A stretch of 64,000 nt of DNA, from assembly GCF_000296505.1 (NCBI RefSeq), contig NZ_JH815209.1, positions 590,047 to 654,046 of the forward strand, read 5' to 3'. Positions 28,277-42,904 of this stretch are shown piece after piece. The position numbers were made by a program, and so were the translations under genes. The notes beneath the pieces were generated by a model that saw only the letters and a program-made list of their open reading frames with translations, did no database searches and was not told the DNA's origin. Within the stretch, counting starts at the first letter, position 1; each line of letters starts with the position of its first letter. The stretch comes from Schaalia turicensis ACS-279-V-Col4 (GTDB lineage Bacteria; Actinomycetota; Actinomycetes; Actinomycetales; Actinomycetaceae).

Positions 28277-28351
28277 CTTCGAGGTCCGCTGGACCGAAGC
28301 TCTCACCCGGTCCGGACGAGCCGCCTCAGCGGAACGCCCGACCGGAGTCGA

Positions 28352-29539
<1,188 letters not shown>

Positions 29540-29645
29540 TTGTGTCCTCCTGGACTCGGGTAGTTTTTCTAGCCTTTGGCTACGTGCAACTCTAACACCC
29601 AGCCGGCCGAAACCTACATGGAAATTGTTGGTATGTGAGGCGGGT

Positions 29646-29683
29646 CGCTACGCTCGCGCTAATTTCTTAGCGCGAGCGTAGCG
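29646..29683 (-). terminator. Perfect 17-bp hairpin between fusA and tuf
   Basis: CGCTACGCTCGCGCTAA and its exact complement flank a four-base loop. No U tract follows on the minus strand, so this is more likely an attenuator, RNA-processing site or stabiliser than a full terminator. Confidence 0.5.
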
Positions 29684-29702
29684 AAACGCGACTGATCGGG
29701 AC

Positions 29703-31826
29703 TCACTCGCCCCGGGACTTGCCGACGATTTCGTCAGCGACGTTACGCGGAACTTCCGCGTAGGAGTCGAACTCCATCGAGTACACTGCACGGCCCTGCG
29801 TCTTGGAACGCAGGTCGCCAACGTATCCGAACATTTCAGAGAGCGGAACCTGTGCCTTGACGACGCGGATACCGTGCTGCTCATCCATGGACGAAATCTG
29901 TCCACGACGGGAGTTCAGGTCGCCGATGACGTCGCCCATGTACTCCTCAGGAGTACGGACCTCAACGGCCATGATCGGCTCAAGAAGAACCGGGCTTGCC
30001 TTCTTCGCGGCTTCCTTCAAAGCCATCGAACCGGCAACCTTGAACGCCATTTCCGAAGAGTCAACTTCGTGGTACGCACCATCGAGGAGCGTTGCCTTGA
30101 TGTCAACCATCGGGTAGCCGGCGAGAACACCGGACTGCATGGCGTCTTGGATACCAGCGTTAACCGAAGGAATGTACTCGCGCGGAACGCGGCCACCAGT
30201 GACCTTGTCCTCGAACTCGTACTCTTCCTCGGAGCCTGCGGGGATAGGTTCGAGAGCGATGATGACACGCGCGAACTGACCGGAACCACCGGTCTGCTTC
30301 TTGTGCGTGTACTCGTACTTCTCGACCTTCTTGCGGATGGTCTCGCGGTAGGCAACCATCGGAGCACCGACGTTTGCTTCAACCTTGAATTCGCGACGCA
30401 TACGGTCAACGATGATGTCCAGGTGAAGCTCACCCATACCACCGATGATCGTCTGGCCAGTCTCAGCGTCGAGCTCGACCGTGAAGGTCGGGTCCTCTTC
30501 GGCGAGCTTCTGAATTGCGACGCCCATCTTTTCCTGGTCAGCCTTCGACTTCGGCTCAACCGCAACCTGGATAACAGGCTTCGGGAACGTCATCGATTCG
30601 AGAACGATCGGCTTGTCGATTGCGCAGAGCGTATCACCAGTGGTCGTGTCCTTCAGGCCGATAACCGCGTAGATGTGGCCAGCATGTGCCTGATCCACGG
30701 GGTTTTCCTTGTTGGAGTGCATCTGGAAGATCTTGCCGATGCGTTCCTTCTTGCCCTTGGTGGAGTTCAAGACCTGTGCGCCAGAGTCCACCTTGCCGGA
30801 GTACACGCGGACGAAGGTGAGCTTGCCGTAGAACGGGTGAGCAGCAATCTTGAATGCAAGAGCTGCGAACGGTTCGTTCTCGTCAGGCTTACGGGACTCG
30901 GTCTCTTCTTCGGTTTCCGAACCGGGCTTGAAGCCACGGACGGACTCAACGTCCAGCGGAGACGGGAGGAAGTCAACAACCGCGTCGAGCACGGGCTGAA
31001 CACCCATGTTACGAAGAGCGGTACCGCAGTAAACCGGGAATGCGCGACCAGAGATCGTCAGCAGGCGGATGCCTTCCTTAATCTGCTCGACGGTCAGCTC
31101 ACCATTCTCCAGGTATGCCTCGGTCAGCTCGTCGGAGCCTTCCGCAGCAGCCTCGATCATGAGTTCACGGTATTCTTCCGCGCGTTCCTGCAGATCCTCG
31201 GGGATCGGGCCACGAACAACGAGGGAGCCGAGGGTTGCCTCGCCCTTGTCGTCTTTTGCCGGGTAGCGCAGGGACTCCATCGAGAGCAGGTCAACCTGAC
31301 CCTCGAAGTCATTCTCTGCACCGATCGGGAGCTGCATGACGATCGGGGTCGCGTGGAGGCGATCCTTAATCGTCGAAACGGAGAAGTAGAAGTCAGCGCC
31401 CATCTTGTCCATCTTGTTGATGAAGCAGATACGCGGAACCTCGTACTTGTCAGCCTGACGCCACACGGTCTCAGACTGTGGCTCAACGCCTTCCTTACCG
31501 TCGAAGACTGCAACAGCGCCGTCGAGCACACGCAGGGAGCGCTCAACCTCAACCGTGAAGTCAACGTGGCCGGGGGTGTCGATGATGTTGATCTGGTTGC
31601 CGTTCCAGAAAGAGGTAACAGCGGCGGACGTAATCGTAATGCCGCGTTCCTTTTCCTGTTCCATCCAGTCGGTCGTCGAGGCGCCGTCGTGGGTCTCGCC
31701 GATCTTGTAGTTAATGCCCGTGTAGAACAGGATGCGTTCCGTCACGGTCGTCTTGCCGGCATCAATGTGAGCCATGATGCCAATGTTTCGAACCTTGTTA
31801 AGGTCGGTAAGCACGTCTAGTGCCAC
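29703..31826 (-). CDS. fusA: Elongation factor G
   Basis: 707 residues. The G1 motif 'AHIDAGKTT', '[17 protein letters not shown]', 'DTPGHVDFT' and '[10 protein letters not shown]', and the domain IV-V segments '[11 protein letters not shown]'-like ('[13 protein letters not shown]') and '[25 protein letters not shown]', are present. It catalyses translocation and, with RRF, ribosome recycling. It belongs to the rpsL-rpsG-fusA-tuf string. Confidence 0.98.
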   Translation of the reverse strand: MALDVLTDLNKVRNIGIMAHIDAGKTTVTERILFYTGINYKIGETHDGASTTDWMEQEKERGITITSAAVTSFWNGNQINIIDTPGHVDFTVEVERSLRVLDGAVAVFDGKEGVEPQSETVWRQADKYEVPRICFINKMDKMGADFYFSVSTIKDRLHATPIVMQLPIGAENDFEGQVDLLSMESLRYPAKDDKGEATLGSLVVRGPIPEDLQERAEEYRELMIEAAAEGSDELTEAYLENGELTVEQIKEGIRLLTISGRAFPVYCGTALRNMGVQPVLDAVVDFLPSPLDVESVRGFKPGSETEEETESRKPDENEPFAALAFKIAAHPFYGKLTFVRVYSGKVDSGAQVLNSTKGKKERIGKIFQMHSNKENPVDQAHAGHIYAVIGLKDTTTGDTLCAIDKPIVLESMTFPKPVIQVAVEPKSKADQEKMGVAIQKLAEEDPTFTVELDAETGQTIIGGMGELHLDIIVDRMRREFKVEANVGAPMVAYRETIRKKVEKYEYTHKKQTGGSGQFARVIIALEPIPAGSEEEYEFEDKVTGGRVPREYIPSVNAGIQDAMQSGVLAGYPMVDIKATLLDGAYHEVDSSEMAFKVAGSMALKEAAKKASPVLLEPIMAVEVRTPEEYMGDVIGDLNSRRGQISSMDEQHGIRVVKAQVPLSEMFGYVGDLRSKTQGRAVYSMEFDSYAEVPRNVADEIVGKSRGE

Positions 31827-31915
31827 GAGTGCGATCCTTCGCTCGAAGTGATTGTGAATTCGCGGGCAAAATTAAGGTTGACGAAGACCGAAGATCCCGG
31901 CCTCGTCACCCAAAA

Positions 31916-32386
31916 TCACCAGCGGTAGTGAGCGAACGCGCGGTTCGACTCGGCCATCTTGTGCATGTCCTCACGACGCTTCACGGCGGCGCCGAGACCG
32001 TTGGAGGCATCCAGGATCTCGTTCGCGAGGCGCTCGGTCATCGTCTTTTCGCGACGCTGACGCGAATAGTCAACCAGCCAACGCAGGGCAAGGGTCGTGG
32101 CGCGCGCGGGGCGAACCTCAACCGGAACCTGGTAGGTCGCGCCACCAACACGGCGGGAGCGAACCTCAAGGGCGGGACGAATGTTGTCAAGAGCGCGCTT
32201 CAGAACCGAAACCGGTTCCTGCTCGGTGCGCTCACGCACGGTCTCCAGTGCACCGTAAACGATGCGCTCTGCAACGGTCTTCTTACCGTCGAGGAGTACG
32301 CGGTTGACGAGCTGGGTCACGACCTTCGAGCCGTAGACCGGATCGTCGACGAGGGGACGCTTAGGAGCTGGGCCCTTACGAGGCAT
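31916..32386 (-). CDS. rpsG: 30S ribosomal protein S7
   Basis: 156 residues. '[36 protein letters not shown]' and '[20 protein letters not shown]' are diagnostic. Its ATG overlaps the rpsL stop by one base (TAATG). S7 nucleates assembly of the 30S head. Confidence 0.97.
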   Translation of the reverse strand: MPRKGPAPKRPLVDDPVYGSKVVTQLVNRVLLDGKKTVAERIVYGALETVRERTEQEPVSVLKRALDNIRPALEVRSRRVGGATYQVPVEVRPARATTLALRWLVDYSRQRREKTMTERLANEILDASNGLGAAVKRREDMHKMAESNRAFAHYRW

Positions 32387-32760
32387 TACTTCTTCTCCTT
32401 CTTCGCGCCGTAGCGGGAACGAGCCTGCTGGCGACCACGAACACCCTGGGTGTCGAGGGAGCCACGAACGATACGGTAACGGACACCCGGGAGGTCCTTC
32501 ACACGACCACCGCGAACGAGCACGATCGAGTGCTCCTGCAGGTTGTGGCCTTCACCGGGGATGTACGCCGTAACCTCAATGCCGGACGAAAGGCGCACAC
32601 GAGCGACCTTACGGAGGGCTGAGTTCGGCTTCTTCGGGGTGGTGGTGTACACGCGGGTGCACACACCACGTCGCTGAGGCGAGCCCTTAAGCGCCGGGGT
32701 CTTCACCTTCGAGCGCTTCGAGCTACGACCCTTGCGGACGAGCTGCTGAATGGTAGGCAC
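32386..32760 (-). CDS. rpsL: 30S ribosomal protein S12
   Basis: 124 residues from GTG 32760 ('[20 protein letters not shown]'), with GGAG a few bases upstream. The frame is open to 32874 but not conserved there. Decoding-centre loops '[19 protein letters not shown]' and '[21 protein letters not shown]' are wild type at the lysines where streptomycin resistance usually arises. The terminal '[15 protein letters not shown]' is the normal conserved tail. Confidence 0.97.
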   Translation of the reverse strand: MPTIQQLVRKGRSSKRSKVKTPALKGSPQRRGVCTRVYTTTPKKPNSALRKVARVRLSSGIEVTAYIPGEGHNLQEHSIVLVRGGRVKDLPGVRYRIVRGSLDTQGVRGRQQARSRYGAKKEKK

Positions 32761-33002
32761 TGGTTCTCCAGTTTCTTTCCGTCGGAGGCCTTTCGATTGA
32801 ACAATTGCGAAAGGCCCTTGTCTAGTCATCCATGGCTTGACGAATCCCCTTACGGACACACGCATGTCCGCCAAGGGGCCGGTGCGCCATGATAGCCACC
32901 GTTCGGCTGGCCAGAGAATGACGCCCGGAGCTCCGACGGACGGAGCCCGCTGTCAGCGAAAGCTGACGAAAGAGAACCCGTAAATTCACGGGAACCTCGT
33001 CT

Positions 33003-33032
33003 AGTTTACGAGGCTTGGGGTTTCTTGGTCAA
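33003..33032 (-). promoter_or_regulatory. Sigma-70-type promoter of the rpsL-rpsG-fusA-tuf operon
   Basis: Minus-strand TTGACC (33027-33032) and TAAACT (33003-33008) are separated by 18 bp and lie about 245 bp upstream of rpsL. The leader contains a CCCGTGAATTTACGGG palindrome and a TCAGC-GAAA-GCTGA tetraloop hairpin. Confidence 0.68.
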
Positions 33033-33065
33033 AGGCACAACTCGTGAGGTGCGCCCCACTTCCCC

Positions 33066-33149
33066 CACCGCGCTTGTTCACCACCTCCCGCCCCACCCAC
33101 CGCGCTTGTTCACCACCTCCCGCCCCACCCACCGCGCTTGTTCACCACC
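33066..33149. repeat. Tandem array of the dispersed repeat, 32-bp period
   Basis: Three units start at 33066, 33098 and 33130. Each opens with CACCGCGCTTGTTCACCACC; the first two share an identical CTCCCGCCCCAC filler. More single copies lie near 33226 (CAACAAGCGCGCC) and 33284 (GGTGAACAAGCGCGGT). Apart from these and the str promoter, the 665-bp gap 32761-33425 holds nothing I can identify. Confidence 0.9.
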
Positions 33150-33425
33150 AACGACTCCTCATTTAGGGCACCGCGAACCCTTTTCCAAACCCTGACGGAC
33201 TTGAACGCCTAGGAGCGCTTTGCTTCAACAAGCGCGCCAAAGTCGCAAAACTACGCGCTTCCCTCCCCGTATTGAGTTCCGCAACGGTGAACAAGCGCGG
33301 TAGTTTTCCACAGTTTTCACACACCCCGACTTATCAACATTTCGCTCTAGGGAGCCTCGCACATTCCCTCTCCATCGCGGAAGCTAGACACCTACTTTCC
33401 CCCGCAGCCCACAATCGAGGTCCTC

Positions 33426-34472
33426 ATGCACCGTTTCCAGGCGCCTCGCATCCGCGACGTCCGCAAGGCAATGACATTCACCCGCCCGCACCGAGCTTCG
33501 CGCGACGAACTCATGTACAACGTCGAAATACGAAGAGGCGCTTTCCTGAGCGTCACCTACCTCTCGACACTTCCTCAGCATTGGCAACGTGAACAGGCCG
33601 TCCAACTTGCTCGCATTATCGCTGTTCAGCACACTCATCCGCGATGCGTTCCAACGGGTATATCAGCAGCGTACTTGCACGGTGCCCGCGCGTTTGATTA
33701 CCCCGGCGACGTCCATATGGCTTCCCTGTCAAATTCAACGCGTTCCGCAAAGGCGTTACCAGCGGTCACTCTCGGCGAAGAAGTACTAGCCAGTCGCGCC
33801 ACAATCGTGTTTCACCGGATGCTTCCTATCGCCAATCACTGGTGCAGGATTGATGGAGTGCGGAGTTTGACCTTACATGACGCGCTGTTGACGCTCGCAG
33901 TGCAGGAGTGCGGTGCGCTAGCTTTCTCGATGGCTTGCTCGGGGATGCGCCTGTTGATTGAGAACACACGAAGCAGAAGCATTGGATTCAAAAAACGCCT
34001 TCGAACACTCAGGCAGTCGTTGATCGCTCAGTTCAAACAGCTCGAATCGGGCCACCGCCATCGCGCGGACGGCTCTTGGCTGTTCGCTCACGCCGATGCC
34101 GCGTGCGAGAGTCCTGGAGAAAGCCACATCCTATGGATTCTGCGTTCAAGCGGACTAGCTGGCATTGAAACGCAGTACGAAGTCACAAGTAACGGCAACC
34201 GTTTCTTCTTCGATCTCTGCTTTCCTGAGGCTCACGTCGCAATCGAGTTTGACGGGCGTTTCAAGTACGGGGACAGTGACTTAGAGATTGACGAGGCTAC
34301 GGCCAAGCAAGTTCAACGACAGACACAATTAGAGGCCGACGGTTGGCAGTTCATCCGTTTCCGTTGGGAAGACTTGTCAGACTGTTCGAAGATATTGAAT
34401 TCCGTGTTCATGCTACTTCTGCAGGTTGACGCTTGTCCGGCCACTATGAGACGCGCTCGCGTCCACGCCTGA
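33426..34472 (+). CDS. DUF559/Vsr-fold endonuclease-domain protein
   Basis: 348 residues. The C-terminal 110 residues carry a PD-(D/E)XK-like core: 'ESPGESHILWILRSSGL', 'YEVTSNGNRFFFDLCFPEAHVAIEFDGRFKYG', then a Gln/Arg-rich helix and 'LEADGWQFIRFRWEDL'. This is the DUF559 layout found in many actinobacterial proteins related to very-short-patch repair nucleases. The N-terminal 230 residues resemble the AbiEi-like or 'type IV toxin-antitoxin' helper region often attached to this domain, but recognition there is weak. The candidate active-site Asp and Glu are in 'FFFDLCFP' and 'VAIEFDG'. It is a lone plus-strand gene between the str operon and rpoC. Its role is not known; DNA repair or defence is inference. 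Confidence 0.72.
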   Translation: MHRFQAPRIRDVRKAMTFTRPHRASRDELMYNVEIRRGAFLSVTYLSTLPQHWQREQAVQLARIIAVQHTHPRCVPTGISAAYLHGARAFDYPGDVHMASLSNSTRSAKALPAVTLGEEVLASRATIVFHRMLPIANHWCRIDGVRSLTLHDALLTLAVQECGALAFSMACSGMRLLIENTRSRSIGFKKRLRTLRQSLIAQFKQLESGHRHRADGSWLFAHADAACESPGESHILWILRSSGLAGIETQYEVTSNGNRFFFDLCFPEAHVAIEFDGRFKYGDSDLEIDEATAKQVQRQTQLEADGWQFIRFRWEDLSDCSKILNSVFMLLLQVDACPATMRRARVHA

Positions 34473-34764
34473 CACCTCGCCTGTCTCTACTGACCGAATC
34501 AATCCACCGTTTTTACTGACATTTCCACCCTTGCCACTCGGCACCCCTGCCACTGCCTAGGCACTACGGTGTCGTCTCGGGTCTGATACCGCTTCCTCAC
34601 CCCCGCGCTTGTTCACGATTTACAGTCACATTTCGTAACTTCTGTGTCCCGCGCTCGTTCGACGGCGCACCAAATACAATCTGTTCGCTCTGAGCGAACA
34701 GGCGCTTGTTCACCGTTCGCCGACGGTGAACAAGCGCCGAAAGACAGACGACAACATATACAAA
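34473..34764. other. Spacer with repeats and two adjacent palindromes
   Basis: No credible gene lies between the endonuclease gene and rpoC. One repeat copy (CCCGCGCTTGTTCACG) is near 34603. At 34681-34701 there is a 21-bp hairpin (CTGTTCGCTC-T-GAGCGAACAG) that shares its last base with a second palindrome. Confidence 0.6.
34701..34738. repeat. Head-to-head pair of dispersed repeats forming a 38-bp palindrome
   Basis: GGCGCTTGTTCACCGT and its exact complement flank a six-base TCGCCG loop, giving 16-bp arms. This is the only perfectly inverted pair of the repeat that I saw in the window. Confidence 0.9.
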
Positions 34765-34804
34765 GCGTGGCGCCCGAGCGAACAAATCGCATCAAGCGCC
34801 ACGC
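34765..34804 (-). terminator. Terminator downstream of rpoC
   Basis: A GCGTGGCGC/GCGCCACGC stem with a 22-base loop is followed on the minus strand by TTTGTATATG, about 40 bp past rpoC. Confidence 0.72.
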
Positions 34805-34844
34805 CTCGTATTTAGCCAGTCATTGCCTAGCTAAAGAGCAACTA

Positions 34845-38747
<3,903 letters not shown>

Positions 38748-38756
38748 CTCTCCCTA

Positions 38757-41700
38757 TCAGATCGCGTCGATGGTCGCCGCAGCGTTCGGACGGGCATCAA
38801 GCGTGATGCCGAGGTCTTCGCGCGCGTTGAAGTCTTCTTCCTGATCACGCAGGTCAATGGCGTTGCCGGCTGCGTCGAGAGCTTCGACGTTCAGGCACAG
38901 CGAGCGCATTTCCTGGATGAGAACTCGGAAGGACTCGGGGATTCCGGGCTCAGGAATGTCTTCGCCCTTGACGATCGCTTCGTAGACCTTCACACGACCG
39001 GTCGTGTCATCCGACTTGATTGTGAGGAGTTCCTGGAGCGCGTAGGCTGCACCGTAAGCTTCGAGCGCCCACACTTCCATCTCACCGAAACGCTGGCCAC
39101 CGAACTGGGCTTTACCGCCCAGTGGCTGCTGCGTGATCATCGAGTACGGGCCGGTTGAACGGGCGTGAATCTTGTCGTCAACCAGGTGGTGGAGCTTGAG
39201 CATGTAGGTGTAGCCCACTGCGATCGGATACGGGAACGGTTCACCGGAACGACCGTCGAACAGGCGGGCCTTGCCCTGCTCGTTCGTCAGACGGTTGCCG
39301 TCGCGGTTCGGGTTCACGTTACGCAGCAGGCCTGCGAGTTCGTCGGCTTCAAGACCGTCGAACACGGGGGTTGCCACGAGAGTCTCAGGTTCGGTGGTGA
39401 TGCCGTCAGCCGGGAGGTGACGGGTCCATGCTTCGCCGGCCTCGACAGCCTTGGAAGCATCCCAGCCCTGGTGAGCGAGCCAGCCGAGGTGGTATTCGAG
39501 TACCTGGCCGACGTTCATACGGCCGGGGACACCAAGCGGGTTGAGGATGATGTCAACCGGGGTTCCGTCTTCGAGGAACGGCATGTCCTCGACCGGCAGA
39601 ATCTTGGAGACAACGCCCTTGTTACCGTGGCGGCCTGCCATCTTGTCACCAATGGTGATCTTGCGACGTTGGGCGACGTAGACGCGAACGGTCTGTCGAA
39701 CGCCAGGGTTGAGTTCGTCTTCTTCGTCGTTGAATTCGCGGACGCCGATGACGATGCCTTCCTGGCCGTGAGGAACACGCAGGGAGGTATCGCGAACCTC
39801 GCGGGCTTTCTCACCGAAGATTGCGCGCAGAAGGCGTTCTTCGGAGGTGAGCTCAGTTTCACCCTTCGGAGTGACCTTGCCAACGAGAACGTCGCCAGCG
39901 GTAACCTCGGCACCAATGCGGATAATGCCACGTTCGTCTAGGTCAGCGAGTGACTCTTCGGAGACGTTCGGGATATCGCGGGTGATTTCTTCTTCGCCGA
40001 GCTTGGTTTCGCGGGCGTCGACCTCGTATTCCTCGATATGGATCGAGGTGAGGACGTCCTCTTCAACGACGCGACGCGACAGGATGATCGCGTCTTCGTA
40101 GTTGAGGCCTTCCCACGACATGTAGGCGACGAGCAGGTTCTTGCCGAGTGCGACTTCACCGTTGTCGGTTGCCGGACCATCAGCCAAGACGGAGCCGGCC
40201 TCAACGCGGTCGCCTTCGTCGACGATGACACGCTGGTTGGTGCAGTTGCCCGGATTCGAACGTTCGAACTTTTCAAGACGGTAGGTGTCGCGACCGCCTT
40301 CGTCCGTGGAAACGATGATCATGTCTGCCGAAACTTCGGAAACAACACCAGCGTGGGTGGCGATGATCATTTCACCGGAGTCCTGTGCTGCACGACGTTC
40401 CATACCGGTACCGACCAGCGGCGCTTCGGTGGTCAGCAACGGCACTGCCTGACGCTGCATGTTCGCGCCCATGAGTGCGCGGTTTGCGTCGTCGTGCTCG
40501 AGGAACGGAATGAACGCTGCTGCAACAGACACCATCTGACGTGCGGACACGTCCATGTAGTCAACTCGGTCGCGCAGGATCAGCGTCGGGTCTTCGCCGG
40601 CGACACGGCAGAGGACATGGTCTTCTGCGAAAGTGCCGTCGTCGTTCAGACGGGACGAGGCCTGTGCAATGTAGTGACCGATTTCGTCGTCTGCGGTCAG
40701 GTATTCGACCTCGTCGGTGACTTTTCCGTTGCGAACAACGCGGTACGGGGTCTCAACGAAACCGAAGGGGTTGATGCGACCGAAGGTTGCGAGCGAGCCG
40801 ATCAGACCAATGTTCGGGCCTTCAGGGGATTCGATCGGGCACATACGGCCATAGTGCGACGGGTGAACGTCACGAACTTCCATGCCTGCGCGTTCACGGG
40901 ACAGACCGCCAGGGCCAAGAGCCGACAGACGACGCTTGTGCGTCAGACCTGCAAGCGGGTTGTTCTGATCCATGAACTGCGACAGCTGGGAGGTGCCGAA
41001 GAATTCCTTGATCGCTGCAACAACCGGGCGGATATTGATCAGCGACTGAGGAGTAATCGAGTCGGCTTCCTGGGTCGTCATGCGTTCGCGGACGGTGCGC
41101 TCCATGCGGGACAGACCTGCGCGGACCTGCGCCTGAATGAGCTCGCCAACTGCGCGAATGCGGCGGTTACCAAAGTGATCGATGTCGTCCGCTTCAACAC
41201 GGAGTTCGACAACCTCGCCACCGTTGCGGGTGCCGAGGAAGGTCTTCTCACCCTTGTGCAGAGCGAGCATGTACTTCACGGTTGCAACGACGTCATCGAT
41301 GGAGAGAGTCGAAGCCTTCGGATCTGCGTCGGTGCCGAGCTTCTTGTTGATCTTGTAGCGACCGACCTTTGCCAGGTCGTAGCGCTTCGAATCGAAGTAG
41401 AAGTTGTTCAGCAGGGTGCGTGCCGATTCGACGTTTGCGGGCTCGCCGGGGCGGAGCTTGCGGTAGATGTCAACGAGGGCTTCTTCCTGGGTCTTGACGG
41501 TGTCCTTTTCGAGGGTCTCGAGGAGCACCGGGTATTCGGCAAACTCTTCACGAATCTCAGATTCGGTCATGCCGATTGCCTTGAGGAAGTGGGTGACAGG
41601 TTGCTTGCGCTTGCGGTCAATACGAACGCCAACAGAATCGCGCTTGTCGATTTCAAATTCGAGCCATGCGCCGCGGCTAGGAATGACCTTTGCGCTGAAC

Positions 41701-42236
41701 GTTTCACGGTCGGTGGAACGTTCGGAAACGCGCTCGAAGTAGACGCCCGGGGAACGGACGAGCTGCGAGACGACAACACGCTCAGTGCCATTGATGATAA
41801 AGGTGCCACGCGGGGTCATGAGCGGGAAATCGCCCATGAACACGGTCTGACGCTTGATCTCAAGGGTCTCGTTGTTCATGAACTCCGCGGTCACATACAT
41901 CGGTGCAGAGTATGTGTAGTCCTTGGTCTTTGCTTCTTCGATCGAGTACTTCGGTCGTTCGAGCTGGCATTCCCTGAACGTAAGGGACATGGTCTTGCCC
42001 AAGTCCTCAATCGGCGAAACTTCTTCGAAGATTTCTTCAAGACCGGAGACGTCGGGGACGTCGTTACGGCCTTCCGCCTTAGCGGCTTCGACGCGAGCCT
42101 TCCACGCGTCATTGCCCAGCAGCCAATCGAAGCTCTCGACCTGCAGGCCCAGAAGGTTCGGGGCCTGAAGCGGTTCGGCGAGCTTAGCGAATGAGATGCG
42201 GTTCCTGGGCTGGTTGGCAGTGCTACTGGCAGCCAA
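38757..42236 (-). CDS. rpoB: DNA-directed RNA polymerase beta subunit
   Basis: 1159 residues from TTG 42236 ('[20 protein letters not shown]'), with GAAGGA six bases upstream. The frame runs back to 42362 but those residues are not conserved. '[33 protein letters not shown]' is the rifampicin pocket and appears wild type at the usual resistance positions. '[26 protein letters not shown]' and '[53 protein letters not shown]' are the core catalytic segments. Confidence 0.98.
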   Translation of the reverse strand: MAASSTANQPRNRISFAKLAEPLQAPNLLGLQVESFDWLLGNDAWKARVEAAKAEGRNDVPDVSGLEEIFEEVSPIEDLGKTMSLTFRECQLERPKYSIEEAKTKDYTYSAPMYVTAEFMNNETLEIKRQTVFMGDFPLMTPRGTFIINGTERVVVSQLVRSPGVYFERVSERSTDRETFSAKVIPSRGAWLEFEIDKRDSVGVRIDRKRKQPVTHFLKAIGMTESEIREEFAEYPVLLETLEKDTVKTQEEALVDIYRKLRPGEPANVESARTLLNNFYFDSKRYDLAKVGRYKINKKLGTDADPKASTLSIDDVVATVKYMLALHKGEKTFLGTRNGGEVVELRVEADDIDHFGNRRIRAVGELIQAQVRAGLSRMERTVRERMTTQEADSITPQSLINIRPVVAAIKEFFGTSQLSQFMDQNNPLAGLTHKRRLSALGPGGLSRERAGMEVRDVHPSHYGRMCPIESPEGPNIGLIGSLATFGRINPFGFVETPYRVVRNGKVTDEVEYLTADDEIGHYIAQASSRLNDDGTFAEDHVLCRVAGEDPTLILRDRVDYMDVSARQMVSVAAAFIPFLEHDDANRALMGANMQRQAVPLLTTEAPLVGTGMERRAAQDSGEMIIATHAGVVSEVSADMIIVSTDEGGRDTYRLEKFERSNPGNCTNQRVIVDEGDRVEAGSVLADGPATDNGEVALGKNLLVAYMSWEGLNYEDAIILSRRVVEEDVLTSIHIEEYEVDARETKLGEEEITRDIPNVSEESLADLDERGIIRIGAEVTAGDVLVGKVTPKGETELTSEERLLRAIFGEKAREVRDTSLRVPHGQEGIVIGVREFNDEEDELNPGVRQTVRVYVAQRRKITIGDKMAGRHGNKGVVSKILPVEDMPFLEDGTPVDIILNPLGVPGRMNVGQVLEYHLGWLAHQGWDASKAVEAGEAWTRHLPADGITTEPETLVATPVFDGLEADELAGLLRNVNPNRDGNRLTNEQGKARLFDGRSGEPFPYPIAVGYTYMLKLHHLVDDKIHARSTGPYSMITQQPLGGKAQFGGQRFGEMEVWALEAYGAAYALQELLTIKSDDTTGRVKVYEAIVKGEDIPEPGIPESFRVLIQEMRSLCLNVEALDAAGNAIDLRDQEEDFNAREDLGITLDARPNAAATIDAI

Positions 42237-42326
42237 AGGGGATCCTTCCCTGCATTTTCGGTGCGCACACACGCCTTCGCCCATTATCTGACTCCGTCCA
42301 TCCCGCTCAGCGCCTGATACAGCGGG

Positions 42327-42644
42327 GTGGATACGGATCACCTCGGGCATAATAAGGCGCAAGTATCAATGATAGGGATTCGCGACTCCTCACCTCAATA
42401 TCTTTTGGCGTTTGTGCCGAGTTTCACGCAACTACCACGTTGGCGCGTCGACCGTGCGCTCGTCGCGCCGGTCGCCGAGATGTACCTCATGGGTGTGTCC
42501 ACGCGGGAGGTCGAAAAGGTGGTGACCGAGCTGGGCGTGGAGTCCATGCCAAAGACCCATATACGTCAGATGTATGGGAAATTGGGCGCGCACACTCGCC
42601 AGGAGCTGCTTGACCTTATCGAGCAGAAGAAAGGTCTCCGATAG
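42327..42644 (+). pseudogene. Chimeric remnant: IS256-type transposase segment joined to a LuxR-type HTH end
   Basis: The frame of 105 codons contains 'RWRVDRALVAPVAEMYLMGVSTREVEKVVTELGVESM', a close match to an internal part of Mutator/IS256-family transposases. It continues directly into 'THIRQMYGKLGAHTRQELLDLIEQKK', the end of a LuxR-family HTH domain (DNA-recognition helix and dimer helix). The first 30 residues match neither. Both halves are fragments without their catalytic or receiver parts, so this is an illegitimate junction rather than a working gene. It marks the left border of the accessory region, just upstream of rpoB. Confidence 0.6.
42369..42398 (-). promoter_or_regulatory. 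Possible rpoB-rpoC promoter
   Basis: Minus-strand TTGAGG (42393-42398) and TATCAT (42369-42374) are 18 bp apart, about 135 bp upstream of the rpoB TTG. The match is moderate. The site lies within the overlapping chimeric transposase/LuxR frame on the other strand, so either the promoter or the frame is incidental. Confidence 0.3.
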
Positions 42645-42780
42645 AGCGGCGGGGATACCTGCGTCCCTAGTGTCGAGAGCGCGACAGCTGAGAATTCAAG
42701 CAGTTTCATGAGCGTTATCCACGAGGCTCTTCGGCGCTGTGCCTTTAAATCAACCATGCAGTCGCGCACCAGTAAGCAAA

Positions 42781-42816
42781 AGCGGCGGCGACCCCACTGT
42801 GGGAGCCGCCGCCGCT
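42781..42816 (-). terminator. Terminator downstream of the LAATG surface protein gene
   Basis: AGCGGCGGCG pairs with CGCCGCCGCT, with further inner pairing around ACTG. TTTGCTT follows on the minus strand. The rest of the 260-bp gap to 42905 is featureless. Confidence 0.8.
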
Positions 42817-42904
42817 CAGATACGGTGAGAGCCAGTCGAAAGAAATCCTGCGACCACTCCAGCGCTCAGTCGGCAGTTTCTTTGACGCCTACACGATTGT
42901 CGGC

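Larger units (their letters stand above)
27791..28306 (-). pseudogene. C-terminal remnant of an LPXTG-type surface protein
   Basis: The last 125 residues ('TEYTVKGSVSGHFAALASKS' to the end) look like one beta-sandwich adhesin repeat followed by a Pro/Asn linker, an 'IAKTG' sorting-like motif, a hydrophobic stretch and a short charged end. This is the anatomy of a sortase substrate. A normal N-terminus is missing. Upstream the frame runs through the 21-bp repeat array (28154-28234), read as 'ACLFVVF' units, and then through the tuf terminator, so translation as a normal gene is unlikely. I call it a truncated relic. The repeat-encoded part is strongly hydrophobic and could act as a secretion signal if expressed. 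Confidence 0.55.

Noticed and set aside
32386..32430. 'QQARSR' at the end of S12 as another repeat insertion
   Set aside because: S12 proteins in general end in (K/Q)[10 protein letters not shown]; the similarity to the repeat-encoded EQAR is coincidental.
40900..41100. Rifampicin-resistance change in rpoB, and streptomycin-resistance change in rpsL
   Set aside because: The resistance-determining segments read as wild type at the commonly altered residues.
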